Origin: JAAOZN01 sp964421575
GTDB lineage: Archaea; Thermoproteota; Nitrososphaeria; Nitrososphaerales; JAAOZN01
Assembly (NCBI GenBank): GCA_964421575.1
Contig: CAYQXI010000076.1
Coordinates: 1 to 27,270 of the forward strand
Length of the DNA stretch: 27,270 nt
Direction: 5' to 3'
Part shown: one piece after another, positions 1-7,586 of the stretch
Layout of the letters: every line of letters begins with the position of its first letter
Numbering within the stretch: the first letter of the stretch is position 1
The notes under the pieces: model-generated
The model's input: only the letters and a program-made list of their open reading frames with translations
Databases searched by the model: none
Told to the model about the DNA's origin: nothing
Translations under genes and position numbers: made by a program

Positions 1-546
1 ATCATTGAGGCTGAAGGCGGTTTTCAGCTCCTAAAAGAGGTCACCTACAGGTTGGCTGAGATGCTCATAGAATCTGGTGTAGGTGTTATGGTTAAGTTTA
101 GTGGGTCAAGAGGCTTTCAGATCTGGTCGAGGCTGGATAACTCGCCTCTAAGATCTAGGGGTGATCTCTTTAAGGCGTATAGGGAGATAGCGATTGGGCT
201 GCAAGCCAAGCTTGAGGATAGGCTTCGTTCCGACAGAGATCTGGTTGAGAGATTTAGGCACATCGTAGATCTGCAAAACGGCTTCACCACATCACAAGTC
301 GCTCATAAAGAGGAGAGGGCTGGGCAGATTCTTGTTGATTGGTCGCTTCTTAAACCTATGGGGGATGTTAGAGCACCTCTCTCTATGCACTATAAGACTG
401 GGCTTATCTCGACGCCCGTACCATTGGATAGGCTTTTGACGTTTAGAATTGAGGACGCTACACCTAGTAGTGTGCTGCAGCGGCTTGCAGAATACTGTAA
501 TGTTATGCGCTTACCTCTCTCTGATCCCAGTAGGCTTATCGTCTAA
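1..546 (+). CDS. priS: DNA primase small subunit (PriS), C-terminal part
   Basis: The reading frame is open from base 1, so the gene starts outside the window; 181 residues are visible against roughly 350 for a full archaeal PriS. PriS is the catalytic subunit of the archaeo-eukaryotic primase that makes primers for replication. Visible family motifs are KFSGSRGFQIW, corresponding to the FSG-RG-H region, and RAPLSMHYKTGL, corresponding to the R-x3-S-x-H-x-K-x-GL signature near the nucleotide-binding site. The catalytic DxD motif would lie upstream and is not seen. In the first motif Gln stands where many PriS proteins have His (RGFQ rather than RGYH). The 3' end overlaps the convergent nuclease gene by 36 bp. 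A LigD-like AEP polymerase is the alternative, but the second motif fits PriS better. Confidence 0.75.
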   Translation: MIEAEGGFQLLKEVTYRLAEMLIESGVGVMVKFSGSRGFQIWSRLDNSPLRSRGDLFKAYREIAIGLQAKLEDRLRSDRDLVERFRHIVDLQNGFTTSQVAHKEERAGQILVDWSLLKPMGDVRAPLSMHYKTGLISTPVPLDRLLTFRIEDATPSSVLQRLAEYCNVMRLPLSDPSRLIV

Positions 547-1200
547 CCTTATCACATTTAACTCATCCAAATACCCTCTTACCCCGCTGATGAAGTCTGA
601 GAGTAGGTTGATCGGCACAACCGGGACACCTTCTACTATCTCGGGTCTTTCACTGTAGAGGGTTAGAATGACTGGTAAGAACTTATCACATCTTTTTACG
701 AGGCTTAGGTTGCTGGTGGAGAGTGCTTTAGTCCTATTGATCTGAGCCTCTATTATTCTCTGCATAGTTGAGTATCCTAGGGTCTTCTTCCAGTGTTTGC
801 AGTCTATTACCAGAGCCAGATCCCCTTTGGCGGCAACGACATCGATTTCGCACCTTGGTTCTTTGAGCCTAACCCTTCTCCTAACCTCATAGCCCACGCT
901 CTCAAGAAGAGTTGATACCATGTCCTCAAATTCAGACCAAGATAGCATCTTTGACACATCCTCAAGCGGCTCACCTAGGCTGCAGAGGAGGATGGCTGCC
1001 CTCATCTTATCGCCCCTACCAAAGGCTACGCTTCGCTCACCCCAAACCCCGACTTGGTTTGATGAGAGTAGTGTGCAAGCTTCTTTGAATATCTCCTCTG
1101 GTAGCTTGGTCGCTTCTTTAAGCTCCTCTAAACCTACCTCTCCAACCCTTATCGCTGCTAAGATCTTACGCAGAACCTTCCGACTTAGTTGGGCACCCAT
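511..1200 (-). CDS. PD-(D/E)XK nuclease, Mrr-like
   Basis: This 229-residue protein has a helical, possibly winged-helix N-terminal part (about residues 1-80) and a restriction-endonuclease-like domain (about 85-190). The nuclease core is visible as Glu92 in SEFEDMV, Asp120 in CEIDVVA, and Asp133-x-Lys135 in VIDCKHWKK, the E...D...(D/E)xK pattern of Mrr-like enzymes that bind Mg2+ and cut DNA. The ATG lies inside the 3' end of the uridine phosphorylase gene (16 bp overlap), so the two are translated from one transcript. No methyltransferase or specificity subunit is nearby, which argues against a classical restriction system and leaves repair or processing as possible roles. The substrate is unknown. 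Confidence 0.7.
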   Translation of the reverse strand: MGAQLSRKVLRKILAAIRVGEVGLEELKEATKLPEEIFKEACTLLSSNQVGVWGERSVAFGRGDKMRAAILLCSLGEPLEDVSKMLSWSEFEDMVSTLLESVGYEVRRRVRLKEPRCEIDVVAAKGDLALVIDCKHWKKTLGYSTMQRIIEAQINRTKALSTSNLSLVKRCDKFLPVILTLYSERPEIVEGVPVVPINLLSDFISGVRGYLDELNVIRLDDKPTGIRER

Positions 1201-1964
1201 ACCTCGCCCTCTGCTTCCCTATCCCACCTCATAAGTATCCGCAGAGCCTCGACCGCCGTCTTAGAGACCTTCTGCTCTTGGCTCGGCCTATCTGGGTCTG
1301 ATGCTCTCGCAGGTATGGCTACGAAGACCGCGCCAGACCTAAGACCATAGAGGTTGGCTAGCGTGAATATCGTTGATGCCTCCATCTCAAAGCATAAAAC
1401 TCTTAGTCTACGCATCAGCGAAGATATACTCCTACTTTCAGATGTGCGGAAGCCTTGGAACCCGTGCCTCCCTTGACCTACGTAGAAGGCGTCTGTCGAG
1501 GCACATATCCCCATATGAAATCTTAAGCCGAGCTCCTTCGCAGCCCTTGCTAGCGCATATACTAGCTGAGGGGTTGCTACCGCGGGGTACTCTGGCATAA
1601 CATACTGCTTCGTCACACCGTCAAGCCTCACCGCCGCTGTTGCTATTACTAGATCACCGACCTTGACCTCTCTTTGGATCGAGCCGCAGGTACCAACTCT
1701 GATCATCGTCTTCACACCAGCCCTACTTAGCTCCTCTACAGCTATCGCAGCAGAAGGCCCGCCTATGCCTGTTGAGCAGACCGTCACCAGCTCGTCATCC
1801 AAGTACCCGTTTAGCACGACAAACTCTCTGTGTGAGGCTATGATCTTACTGTCTTTCAGATATTCGCCGATCACCTTAACTCTTGCCGGGTCTCCGGGTA
1901 GGAGGGCGAATCTGCCGACTTCACCTACCCTCACCCTATCGTGGTAGAATTGCTCTGAACTCAT
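1185..1964 (-). CDS. udp: Uridine phosphorylase (nucleoside phosphorylase family)
   Basis: This enzyme cleaves uridine with phosphate to uracil and ribose-1-phosphate in pyrimidine salvage. The 259-residue length is typical. Visible family motifs are LLPGDPARV near residues 21-29 (phosphate site), STGIGGPS near 64-71, RVGTCGS near 89-95, FYVGQGR in the uracil-binding segment, and the ribose-binding CFEMEAS. The start ATG at 1962-1964 follows a GAGGG-containing stretch. It is the first gene of a two-gene unit with the downstream nuclease. A purine nucleoside phosphorylase of the same fold is possible, but the FYVGQGR segment favours uridine. Confidence 0.88.
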   Translation of the reverse strand: MSSEQFYHDRVRVGEVGRFALLPGDPARVKVIGEYLKDSKIIASHREFVVLNGYLDDELVTVCSTGIGGPSAAIAVEELSRAGVKTMIRVGTCGSIQREVKVGDLVIATAAVRLDGVTKQYVMPEYPAVATPQLVYALARAAKELGLRFHMGICASTDAFYVGQGRHGFQGFRTSESRSISSLMRRLRVLCFEMEASTIFTLANLYGLRSGAVFVAIPARASDPDRPSQEQKVSKTAVEALRILMRWDREAEGEVWVPN

Positions 1965-1978
1965 ACCAACCCTCTTAG

Positions 1979-3211
1979 ATGCGAAAACCTTCTAAACCTT
2001 TCTCCCCAACCACCTTTGGTTTGAGTAGCGAGCTGCGAAGACAAGCCCTACGTCTAATTCTACTGCTTGGGTTAGTGAGCCTACTGGCAGATGTAACATA
2101 TGAAGGCGCTAGGAGCGTAGTCGGACCCTACCTCGCTATCTTAGGCGCCTCAGCGTTCGCTATCGGTTTTGTGAGCGGGTTTAGTGAGCTGCTCGGCTAC
2201 GTCTTCCGCTTGGCTTCTGGCTCTCTTGTAGATAGGTTTAGGAAGTATTGGTCAATGCTATTCTTAGGCTACTTTATCAATCTCGTTTCTGTCCCGCTTT
2301 TGGCTCTCGCTGGCAGATGGGAGGTTGCTGCACTACTAGTTTTCGCTGAGCGGTTAGGTAAGGCGATCAGAACACCTGTCAGAGATGTAGTTCTTTCATA
2401 CGCGTCTTCAAACATAGGTTTGGGTAAAGGCTATGCTCTGCACGAAGCGCTAGATCAACTGGGTGCGATCCTAGGCCCATTCATAGTAGCAGCGGTCTTC
2501 CTTTTCGGTGGCGGTTACCGCAAAGGATTTGCCGTATTGGCTGTGCCTGCAGCATTAGCTCTAATCACACTATCTTTAGTAGCGCGGGCTCACCCTAAGC
2601 CTGAGCGTATGGAGAAGGTTTCTGACGGTGTTTACGTTGCTGAGGGTGCGGGTGTTGTTAAAGCATATCTTCTTTTCGTTGGCTTTAGTGTTGCTGGTTT
2701 CGCTCCTTATCAGCTGATAGCTTACCATATGAGTGCTTCGGGTTTCGCCGATGCCACGATCCCTCTTCTCTTCTCTTTGGCTATGGGTGTTGATGCTTTA
2801 GCTGCTCTGGTTGTAGGGCGGTACTTTGATAGATTCGGGCTCAGCCTATTGGTTGCTATACCTATCTTCACCGCATTCGTAACACCGCTTGCCTTCGCTG
2901 AGAAACAGCTTCTTATCGCCTTTGCCCCCATCCTTTGGGGTGCTGTAATGGGTATGCACGAGACCATTTTGAGGGCTGGTGTTGCCAAGATATTACCACC
3001 AACGAAAAGAGGTATCGGATTCGGTGCATTAAACGCGGTCCTCGGCATATCTTGGTTCTTTGGTGGGAGTGCGCTGGGTTGGCTTTATGGTTTGGGTTAT
3101 TGGTACTTGGTCGCTTTTTCGGTTGCGCTTGAGTTATGCTCTATCCCGCCATTCATTCTGCTGATTAGGCGGATGAAGCGGTATCAAGCTAAGGTTAACC
3201 AGAGTGCATAG
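1979..3211 (+). CDS. Major facilitator superfamily transporter
   Basis: A 410-residue integral membrane protein with about 12 hydrophobic helices, typical of MFS proton- or solute-coupled carriers. The N-terminal helix carries LLADVTYEGARS, and a charged loop after the second helix (LVDRFRKYW) matches the MFS motif A region; a similar loop (VVGRYFDRFG) occurs in the second half. The substrate is not identifiable; the family includes drug and sugar exporters. The first ATG is only 14 bp from the divergent uridine phosphorylase start. A TTG at 2021, about 26 nt after the AT-rich element near 1990-2000, is an equally good start and would still precede the first helix. The 3' end overlaps the convergent GH13 gene by 28 bp. 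Confidence 0.85.
   Translation: MRKPSKPFSPTTFGLSSELRRQALRLILLLGLVSLLADVTYEGARSVVGPYLAILGASAFAIGFVSGFSELLGYVFRLASGSLVDRFRKYWSMLFLGYFINLVSVPLLALAGRWEVAALLVFAERLGKAIRTPVRDVVLSYASSNIGLGKGYALHEALDQLGAILGPFIVAAVFLFGGGYRKGFAVLAVPAALALITLSLVARAHPKPERMEKVSDGVYVAEGAGVVKAYLLFVGFSVAGFAPYQLIAYHMSASGFADATIPLLFSLAMGVDALAALVVGRYFDRFGLSLLVAIPIFTAFVTPLAFAEKQLLIAFAPILWGAVMGMHETILRAGVAKILPPTKRGIGFGALNAVLGISWFFGGSALGWLYGLGYWYLVAFSVALELCSIPPFILLIRRMKRYQAKVNQSA
1989..2001. promoter_or_regulatory. Candidate shared TATA-like element between udp and the MFS gene
   Basis: The stretch CTTCTAAACCTT is the only AT-rich block near the divergent starts. On the minus strand its centre lies about 30 nt before the udp ATG. 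On the plus strand it lies about 26 nt before the in-frame TTG at 2021. The match to an archaeal TATA box is modest. Confidence 0.3.
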
Positions 3212-4647
3212 GGCTCCAACTGCGCCTTTACGTAGCCTCTAGCATCTAACTCATTTACGTGAATGCCTCTCTTCCAAGATACCCTTGCGTTAGATATGTC
3301 CTTTATGAGCCGCTCATCCAGCTTGATGCTGCACACGGCTTCCCGTGGAGAGTAGTTTACGCAGACAAAGGCACGACTTGCTCCTAGCTCCCACAGCCAG
3401 CTGAAGACGGTCTGAGCCCCCTCAACCTCTACAAGCATCCACTTACCCGAGTGTAGCGTGTCGTCTTTTAGAGCGGTGAGTAGGGTGGTGTAGAATTGCT
3501 GTATTTCTGTGTCTACTGGTTCGTCCGCTATTCTACGAATCTGTAGCGGCGCTCTTATTCTTCGCCCTTCTATCTGCCCGTGGTGGAGTAGTCTCATAGA
3601 TGGTAGGGTGTAGGTTATTAGGGAGGCTGCCATCAACCTCTCACGCCCAAACGCGGTTGCAGCCCTAAGTTCATCGTGGTTCTCCGTGAACCTAACGTAT
3701 CTGCTCTGCTTCTCTGGATCAATTGAGAGGATACGCCTTAGGTTGTCGATCTGCTCGTAGAGTAGGTTATCGTATAGGCTCTTATCATAGGCGTAGTCGA
3801 AGCCAAGGTTTAGCATGCAGTCTTCAAGCCCCCAGTAGACCTCAGCGATCATCGTGAAGTCTGGCTTCACTTTTTTGATCTCGGATATCGCTTGTAACCA
3901 AAACTCTTCTTTAGCCTCCCACCCCCTCTTACTCAGAAGATACCCCCAAGTCCTTTGGAAGACGTCGTTCAGCAGAAGCATGGCTACATCACACCTAACT
4001 CCATCACAGTACTCAGAGATCGATCTTAAGGTCTTGATCAACGCATCTCTTGCTTCTTCGTTGAATATGTTGATCTGAACCGTATCTGTCCAAGGTGGGA
4101 AGTAGGGGTCTCTTCCGTGCGCAATGTATACCGTCTTTGAATCAAGATCTACTTTTAGATAGTTGGAGGGCTCTCTCCTAAATTCTTCAGCATCTGCTTG
4201 CACAAAGTACTCCGGGTGCTCAAATACCCACGGGTGATCAAGCGCCACATGATTAGGTACATAATCGAGGATAAGCCTTATGCCAAGTTCGTTTAGAACC
4301 TTCTTAACCGCTTTCAGATCTTCGGAGGCGCCTATCATCGGATCAACCTCATATGATTGGATAGCGTATGGTGAGCCGACTACATCTTCAAGCTGCCAAT
4401 TTGGTAGGGCGAACTGGTACTGCGCTTTAAGCGCCTCTATACCTCTAGCTATCTCAGCACTTTTTCTGCTCCGCTTCCAGACACCCATGAGCCAAACGTA
4501 GTCGAAGCCCAGATCTTTGAGCCTGTGCCACTCGTCGTAAGGTACTTTAGATAGGGTTAGGTCAGCGCCATAGGCTTCTCGAAGCTTATTGAGCCAAGTT
4601 AGTGTGTTGATCTCATATAATGTAGGGTTCAGCCTACCTTTCAGCAA
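3184..4647 (-). CDS. GH13 family glycoside hydrolase (alpha-amylase clan)
   Basis: This 487-residue protein has a (beta/alpha)8 GH13 catalytic domain with all four conserved regions: DYVPNH (128-133), DGVRCD with the nucleophile Asp220, AEVYW with the acid/base Glu269, and FTENHDE with the His324-Asp325 pair. The last 90 residues look like the beta-sandwich domain C. There is no signal peptide, so it should act in the cytosol on an alpha-glucan, maltooligosaccharide or other alpha-glucoside. The exact specificity (hydrolase, transferase or phosphorylase-like) cannot be read from the motifs. Its ATG overlaps the end of the upstream MetE-like gene by 14 bp, so the two are probably co-translated. 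The 3' end overlaps the convergent MFS gene. Confidence 0.85.
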   Translation of the reverse strand: MLKGRLNPTLYEINTLTWLNKLREAYGADLTLSKVPYDEWHRLKDLGFDYVWLMGVWKRSRKSAEIARGIEALKAQYQFALPNWQLEDVVGSPYAIQSYEVDPMIGASEDLKAVKKVLNELGIRLILDYVPNHVALDHPWVFEHPEYFVQADAEEFRREPSNYLKVDLDSKTVYIAHGRDPYFPPWTDTVQINIFNEEARDALIKTLRSISEYCDGVRCDVAMLLLNDVFQRTWGYLLSKRGWEAKEEFWLQAISEIKKVKPDFTMIAEVYWGLEDCMLNLGFDYAYDKSLYDNLLYEQIDNLRRILSIDPEKQSRYVRFTENHDELRAATAFGRERLMAASLITYTLPSMRLLHHGQIEGRRIRAPLQIRRIADEPVDTEIQQFYTTLLTALKDDTLHSGKWMLVEVEGAQTVFSWLWELGASRAFVCVNYSPREAVCSIKLDERLIKDISNARVSWKRGIHVNELDARGYVKAQLEPYALWLTLA

Positions 4648-5704
4648 ACCCCTTCACCACCTCACTACACCTCTTCAGGTATAGTAGAGCGAGATCTAAG
4701 CTGAAGAACCCTTTTAACCCGCACTCCGGGCCAGCATAGGGCACATTCTCTAATCCAACGAGTGAGACTATCTGCTTGAGCCTAGAGCGAATTTCATCTT
4801 CACTCTCTAAGAGAATCCTTGGATCCTCTTTTCCACGCTTTATATCAGCCCAGATCTGTCCTAATCTCTGCTCTCTCGTTAGGCCGCTGTATCTGGGTAT
4901 GCGCTCGGCAGCCTTCCCGGCGAGCTTGTTCAGATCGGTTGAGCAGATGCTCGCCTTCAACCTCTTACCATACCTCTCTAATAGGCTTCTTGTCTTCTCC
5001 GATCTGAAGATGTAGTCATCAGCCTCGGCTTCGATCACATCCAATCTACTAAGATCCCAGAAGATCTTGTTTGATGTGCTGTGTAGGTGCATAGCGCACA
5101 CAACACCCCGTGTAGATGCTGTATAGAAGATCTTGTCCCAAGCCTTCAGAAGGGCTTCGCTCCACTCTCCAGCATAATCAAGCCTAGGGTCATCTATAAC
5201 CGCAAATAGAGGCTCTTCAACGCAAAGCATCTCTACGCTACCGTATCTACTCTGCTGAAGCGAGCCATCTGCGATCTGAGAAAGCGCATCAGCAAGGCTC
5301 AAGATCTGCTCCGGGGTCGGCTCGATGATGAAGGATGCGAGCGTATATGGTCCTGTTACGCATACCCTCATGCTGAAGAATTCGCTTAGCTCCTCATAGA
5401 TCTCCTTTGCATACTTGAATATCGCATCTACCTCGGGTATGCTCTTACGCTTAGGTTTGATCGCTTCCACCACAGCGTATTTGCCATCAACCTTAACTAA
5501 GCCGTCAAGCTCTTCAAGAAACATGCAGCACATATCCCTTAGCTGAGGGTAGGTTGCGACATCTAAACCAGATCTTAACTTCTTGACGAAGTAATCGACC
5601 ACAACCTTTTCGAAGTAGGTCTGCTCCGCTCCACCTTCTGCCCCCCTCTTCAGCGCTCCTTCATCGCCGTGGAAGGGTAGGCTGCCTACGTCAACACTTT
5701 TCAT
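4634..5704 (-). CDS. MetE-like (UROD/MetE superfamily) protein with altered zinc ligands
   Basis: The 356-residue length matches the short 'core' MetE proteins of archaea, a TIM barrel resembling the C-terminal half of cobalamin-independent methionine synthase. Family features are VGSLPFHGD at the N-terminus, VTGPYTL at 116-122, and GPECGLK at 325-331 carrying the equivalent of the last zinc-binding Cys (Cys328). In MetE zinc is held by a His-x-Cys pair, a Glu and that Cys. Here the pair reads His206-Leu-His208, and the Glu is probably 225 or 227. The protein therefore probably binds a metal and moves a methyl group, but methionine synthesis should not be assumed. It heads a two-gene unit with the GH13 gene. 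Confidence 0.65.
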   Translation of the reverse strand: MKSVDVGSLPFHGDEGALKRGAEGGAEQTYFEKVVVDYFVKKLRSGLDVATYPQLRDMCCMFLEELDGLVKVDGKYAVVEAIKPKRKSIPEVDAIFKYAKEIYEELSEFFSMRVCVTGPYTLASFIIEPTPEQILSLADALSQIADGSLQQSRYGSVEMLCVEEPLFAVIDDPRLDYAGEWSEALLKAWDKIFYTASTRGVVCAMHLHSTSNKIFWDLSRLDVIEAEADDYIFRSEKTRSLLERYGKRLKASICSTDLNKLAGKAAERIPRYSGLTREQRLGQIWADIKRGKEDPRILLESEDEIRSRLKQIVSLVGLENVPYAGPECGLKGFFSLDLALLYLKRCSEVVKGFAER

Positions 5705-5720
5705 CCACTAGGCAAATAAT

Positions 5721-5742
5721 CTTAAAAGTTAAATGCTTTTAG
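5721..5742. promoter_or_regulatory. Shared divergent TATA region
   Basis: An AT-rich block (CTTAAAAGTTAAATGCTTTT) fills the 56-bp gap between the MetE-like gene and the metallopeptidase. Suitable TATA-like sequence lies about 26 nt before the minus-strand ATG at 5704 and about 26 nt before the plus-strand TTG at 5761. Both transcripts would then be leaderless and start at or near the initiation codon. Confidence 0.5.
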
Positions 5743-5760
5743 CCCCCCTATACCACATAC

Positions 5761-6963
5761 TTGAAACCCTCGTTAAAAAGAGCGGGTTACGCACTCATTG
5801 TTGTTGCAGTAGTGATCTCAGCCTCCATCACCTACCTAACCCAAGCGAGAAAGGTAGATGAATACGAAGAGGGGGTTAAGAACCTCTTCGAAGAGGTTAA
5901 GGCTGATGTAACAAGAATCCGCAACCTAACACCATTAGAGCCTGTAAACGTAAAGGTCGTTGATAAACACTTTTTTGAAAGAAAGGCTGTGGAGGAGGTA
6001 GATGAATTAAAGGCTGCGAGAGAAGCCCTTTACAAAGCGCTACTCTTAGCCCCCAAAGACTTCTCCATAAGCCGGTATGAGAAGGAGAAGGCTGGTCTGG
6101 TTATAGCGGCTTCCTCAGCATACACACTCTACGTTGTTCGTGAGTATTTCAACCTCGGCTCTGAAGATATTAGGAGGGTGCTTGCTCACGAATACGTGCA
6201 CATCCTCCAGTATAATCGGGTTAGGCAGCCACAGTTCTGGTGCTTAGACGCTCAACTCGCTTGGAGCGCTTTCATAGAGGGTGAAGCGGATCTAGTTGCT
6301 GATCTATACACATCAAACAAGACGGGTAGACTCTCCCTATCTCTACCAAATCTTGGGCAGCCCAAGAGTTGGCTAGACACTTGGTTCATAGACCGATTGA
6401 CCTACTTCCCCTATATCTTCGGCGAGAGGTTTGCCTACACACTATATCTTGCTGGAGGTTGGGGCGCTTTAGATCAAGCCCACTTAAACCCCCCATCCAC
6501 TACAGCTGAAATCTTAAACCCAGAGCTCTACCTAAACGGCTTTAAGCCAAGATACCCACAAAACCCAACACCGGTAAGCGTAGGCTGGCGCATCTACTAC
6601 CCAGATGTTCTAGGCGCCTTCTTCCTCAACCTCTTCTTGACACGCACCCTTGGCCCAGAGCACGCTCAAAGAGTAGCGTCCTATTGGTTGGGTGATAACT
6701 CCACCCTCTACCTAAAAGAGGGCGATCATCTACTCTACTGGCAGATCGAGTTAGGCGATACAGAGCAAGCAGAGATGGTTAAACAGATGCTCAAAGAGAA
6801 TCTACTCAAAGAAGCCTCGGCAATAGAGGGCAGCATCTTACAAATAGATAGCATATACATCACCATACTTAACAAAGACTCCAAGCTTCTAATAGTGAGC
6901 GCCTCAAACCTTATGTTAGCTGAAGAAGCATTAAATGACCTACTCGGAAGGGGGTCCGCTTAA
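5761..6963 (+). CDS. Membrane-anchored HEXXH zinc metallopeptidase-like protein
   Basis: This 400-residue protein begins with a short basic stretch and one hydrophobic helix (about residues 9-27) that should anchor it or act as an uncleaved signal, with the rest outside the membrane. Residues 33-95 are charged and probably helical. The zinc site is His143-Glu144-x2-His147 (LAHEYVHIL), followed after 25-27 residues by FIEGEADLVADLY, where Glu173 or Glu175 is the likely third ligand, a gluzincin-like arrangement. No known family is recognised over the remainder. It starts with TTG at 5761, supported by the AT-rich element 26 nt upstream. The substrate is unknown. Confidence 0.7.
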   Translation: MKPSLKRAGYALIVVAVVISASITYLTQARKVDEYEEGVKNLFEEVKADVTRIRNLTPLEPVNVKVVDKHFFERKAVEEVDELKAAREALYKALLLAPKDFSISRYEKEKAGLVIAASSAYTLYVVREYFNLGSEDIRRVLAHEYVHILQYNRVRQPQFWCLDAQLAWSAFIEGEADLVADLYTSNKTGRLSLSLPNLGQPKSWLDTWFIDRLTYFPYIFGERFAYTLYLAGGWGALDQAHLNPPSTTAEILNPELYLNGFKPRYPQNPTPVSVGWRIYYPDVLGAFFLNLFLTRTLGPEHAQRVASYWLGDNSTLYLKEGDHLLYWQIELGDTEQAEMVKQMLKENLLKEASAIEGSILQIDSIYITILNKDSKLLIVSASNLMLAEEALNDLLGRGSA

Positions 6964-6965
6964 AC

Positions 6966-6976
6966 TTCATATATTC
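6966..6976 (+). promoter_or_regulatory. TATA-like box of the zinc ribbon gene
   Basis: TTCATATATTC is centred 27 nt before the ATG at 6998, the expected spacing for a leaderless archaeal transcript. This decides the start of the downstream gene. Confidence 0.45.
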
Positions 6977-6997
6977 GCTCTAAGTAAATTATATAGT

Positions 6998-7198
6998 ATG
7001 AGCGGAGAATCGATCTGCCCAATCTGCGGCGGAAAACTCAAGATCAACACAACCAAGAACCCCGTGAGAAACGTTGTGAAAGTGTATGTTAGGTGCAGCA
7101 AATGCGGCTTCGAAAGAACGTATGAGCGACCACCAGAAGTCACCTTAGAGGATTGGTTAAAACACGTTCTAGAAGAAGAAAAGACTAAGAAAAAATAA
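6998..7198 (+). CDS. Small zinc ribbon protein
   Basis: A 66-residue protein with two CxxC knuckles, CPIC near residues 7-10 and CSKC near 32-35, separated by a beta-rich linker; this is a zinc ribbon, followed by an acidic then lysine-rich C-terminal helix. Such small archaeal proteins may bind nucleic acid or serve as subunits of transcription or translation complexes; no specific role is assignable. A longer reading from 6935 would overlap the peptidase gene. ATG 6998 is preferred because the TATA-like box lies 27 nt before it and the CxxC domain begins right after it. Confidence 0.65.
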   Translation: MSGESICPICGGKLKINTTKNPVRNVVKVYVRCSKCGFERTYERPPEVTLEDWLKHVLEEEKTKKK

Positions 7199-7210
7199 GA
7201 GGAGAAGGGT

Positions 7211-7489
7211 CTACCTCTTGACCCCAGTTATAGTTCTCGTCTCGGTAACATACCATCTTGTATGATCCCTAAAGGAATCGTAGAACTTCAAGAACGTCTC
7301 ATAATCGTCAGTTTCGACCACAAAGAATCCATTGTACCCTATCCCGAAAGCGTGGTCATATTCGCCCACCAGTTTAACCCCTTTTGGCCACTTTTTCTGC
7401 TTGAAATCTTCCCACTTTTTCTTCGAATCCTCCAGCTCTTTTGGCGATAGCTCCCTTACCCTATAAAATATGACGAAGCCCAGAGTCAT
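7211..7489 (-). CDS. DUF3303-like small protein
   Basis: A 92-residue protein with the look of a dimeric alpha/beta-barrel fold: a first beta strand (GFVIFYRV), a lysine-rich helix, then a GEYDHAFGIGYNGFFVVET segment and a helix ending in a final strand (YVTETRTI). It resembles the DUF3303 family, whose role is unknown. Promoter evidence is good: a TTAATTAA box about 26 nt before the ATG. It faces the zinc ribbon gene, with 12 bp between the two stop codons. Confidence 0.6.
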   Translation of the reverse strand: MTLGFVIFYRVRELSPKELEDSKKKWEDFKQKKWPKGVKLVGEYDHAFGIGYNGFFVVETDDYETFLKFYDSFRDHTRWYVTETRTITGVKR

Positions 7490-7510
7490 ACACAGTAATA
7501 TTATCAGCGG

Positions 7511-7519
7511 TTAATTAAA
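7511..7519 (-). promoter_or_regulatory. TATA-like box of the DUF3303-like gene
   Basis: On the minus strand the sequence reads TTTTAATTAA, centred about 26 nt before the ATG at 7489, which suggests a leaderless transcript. Confidence 0.5.
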
Positions 7520-7558
7520 AGGGTTTTGATATCCTAGCGAAAGAAGTTTAGTTAAGGA

Positions 7559-7566
7559 TTTTAATC
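7559..7566 (+). promoter_or_regulatory. TATA-like box of the cobalamin adenosyltransferase gene
   Basis: TTTTAATC is centred 25 nt before the ATG at 7587, the usual distance for a leaderless archaeal mRNA. No cobalamin riboswitch-like structure can fit in the short gap. Confidence 0.45.
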
Positions 7567-7586
7567 CACTCCAACCAACACCACTT

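Noticed and set aside
1663..1947. Long antisense frames such as those opposite udp, the MFS gene (2722-3048) and porC (10757-11014)
   Set aside because: They are opposite strongly recognisable genes, have no family motifs, and show low-complexity Ser/Pro/Leu-rich translations typical of antisense frames.
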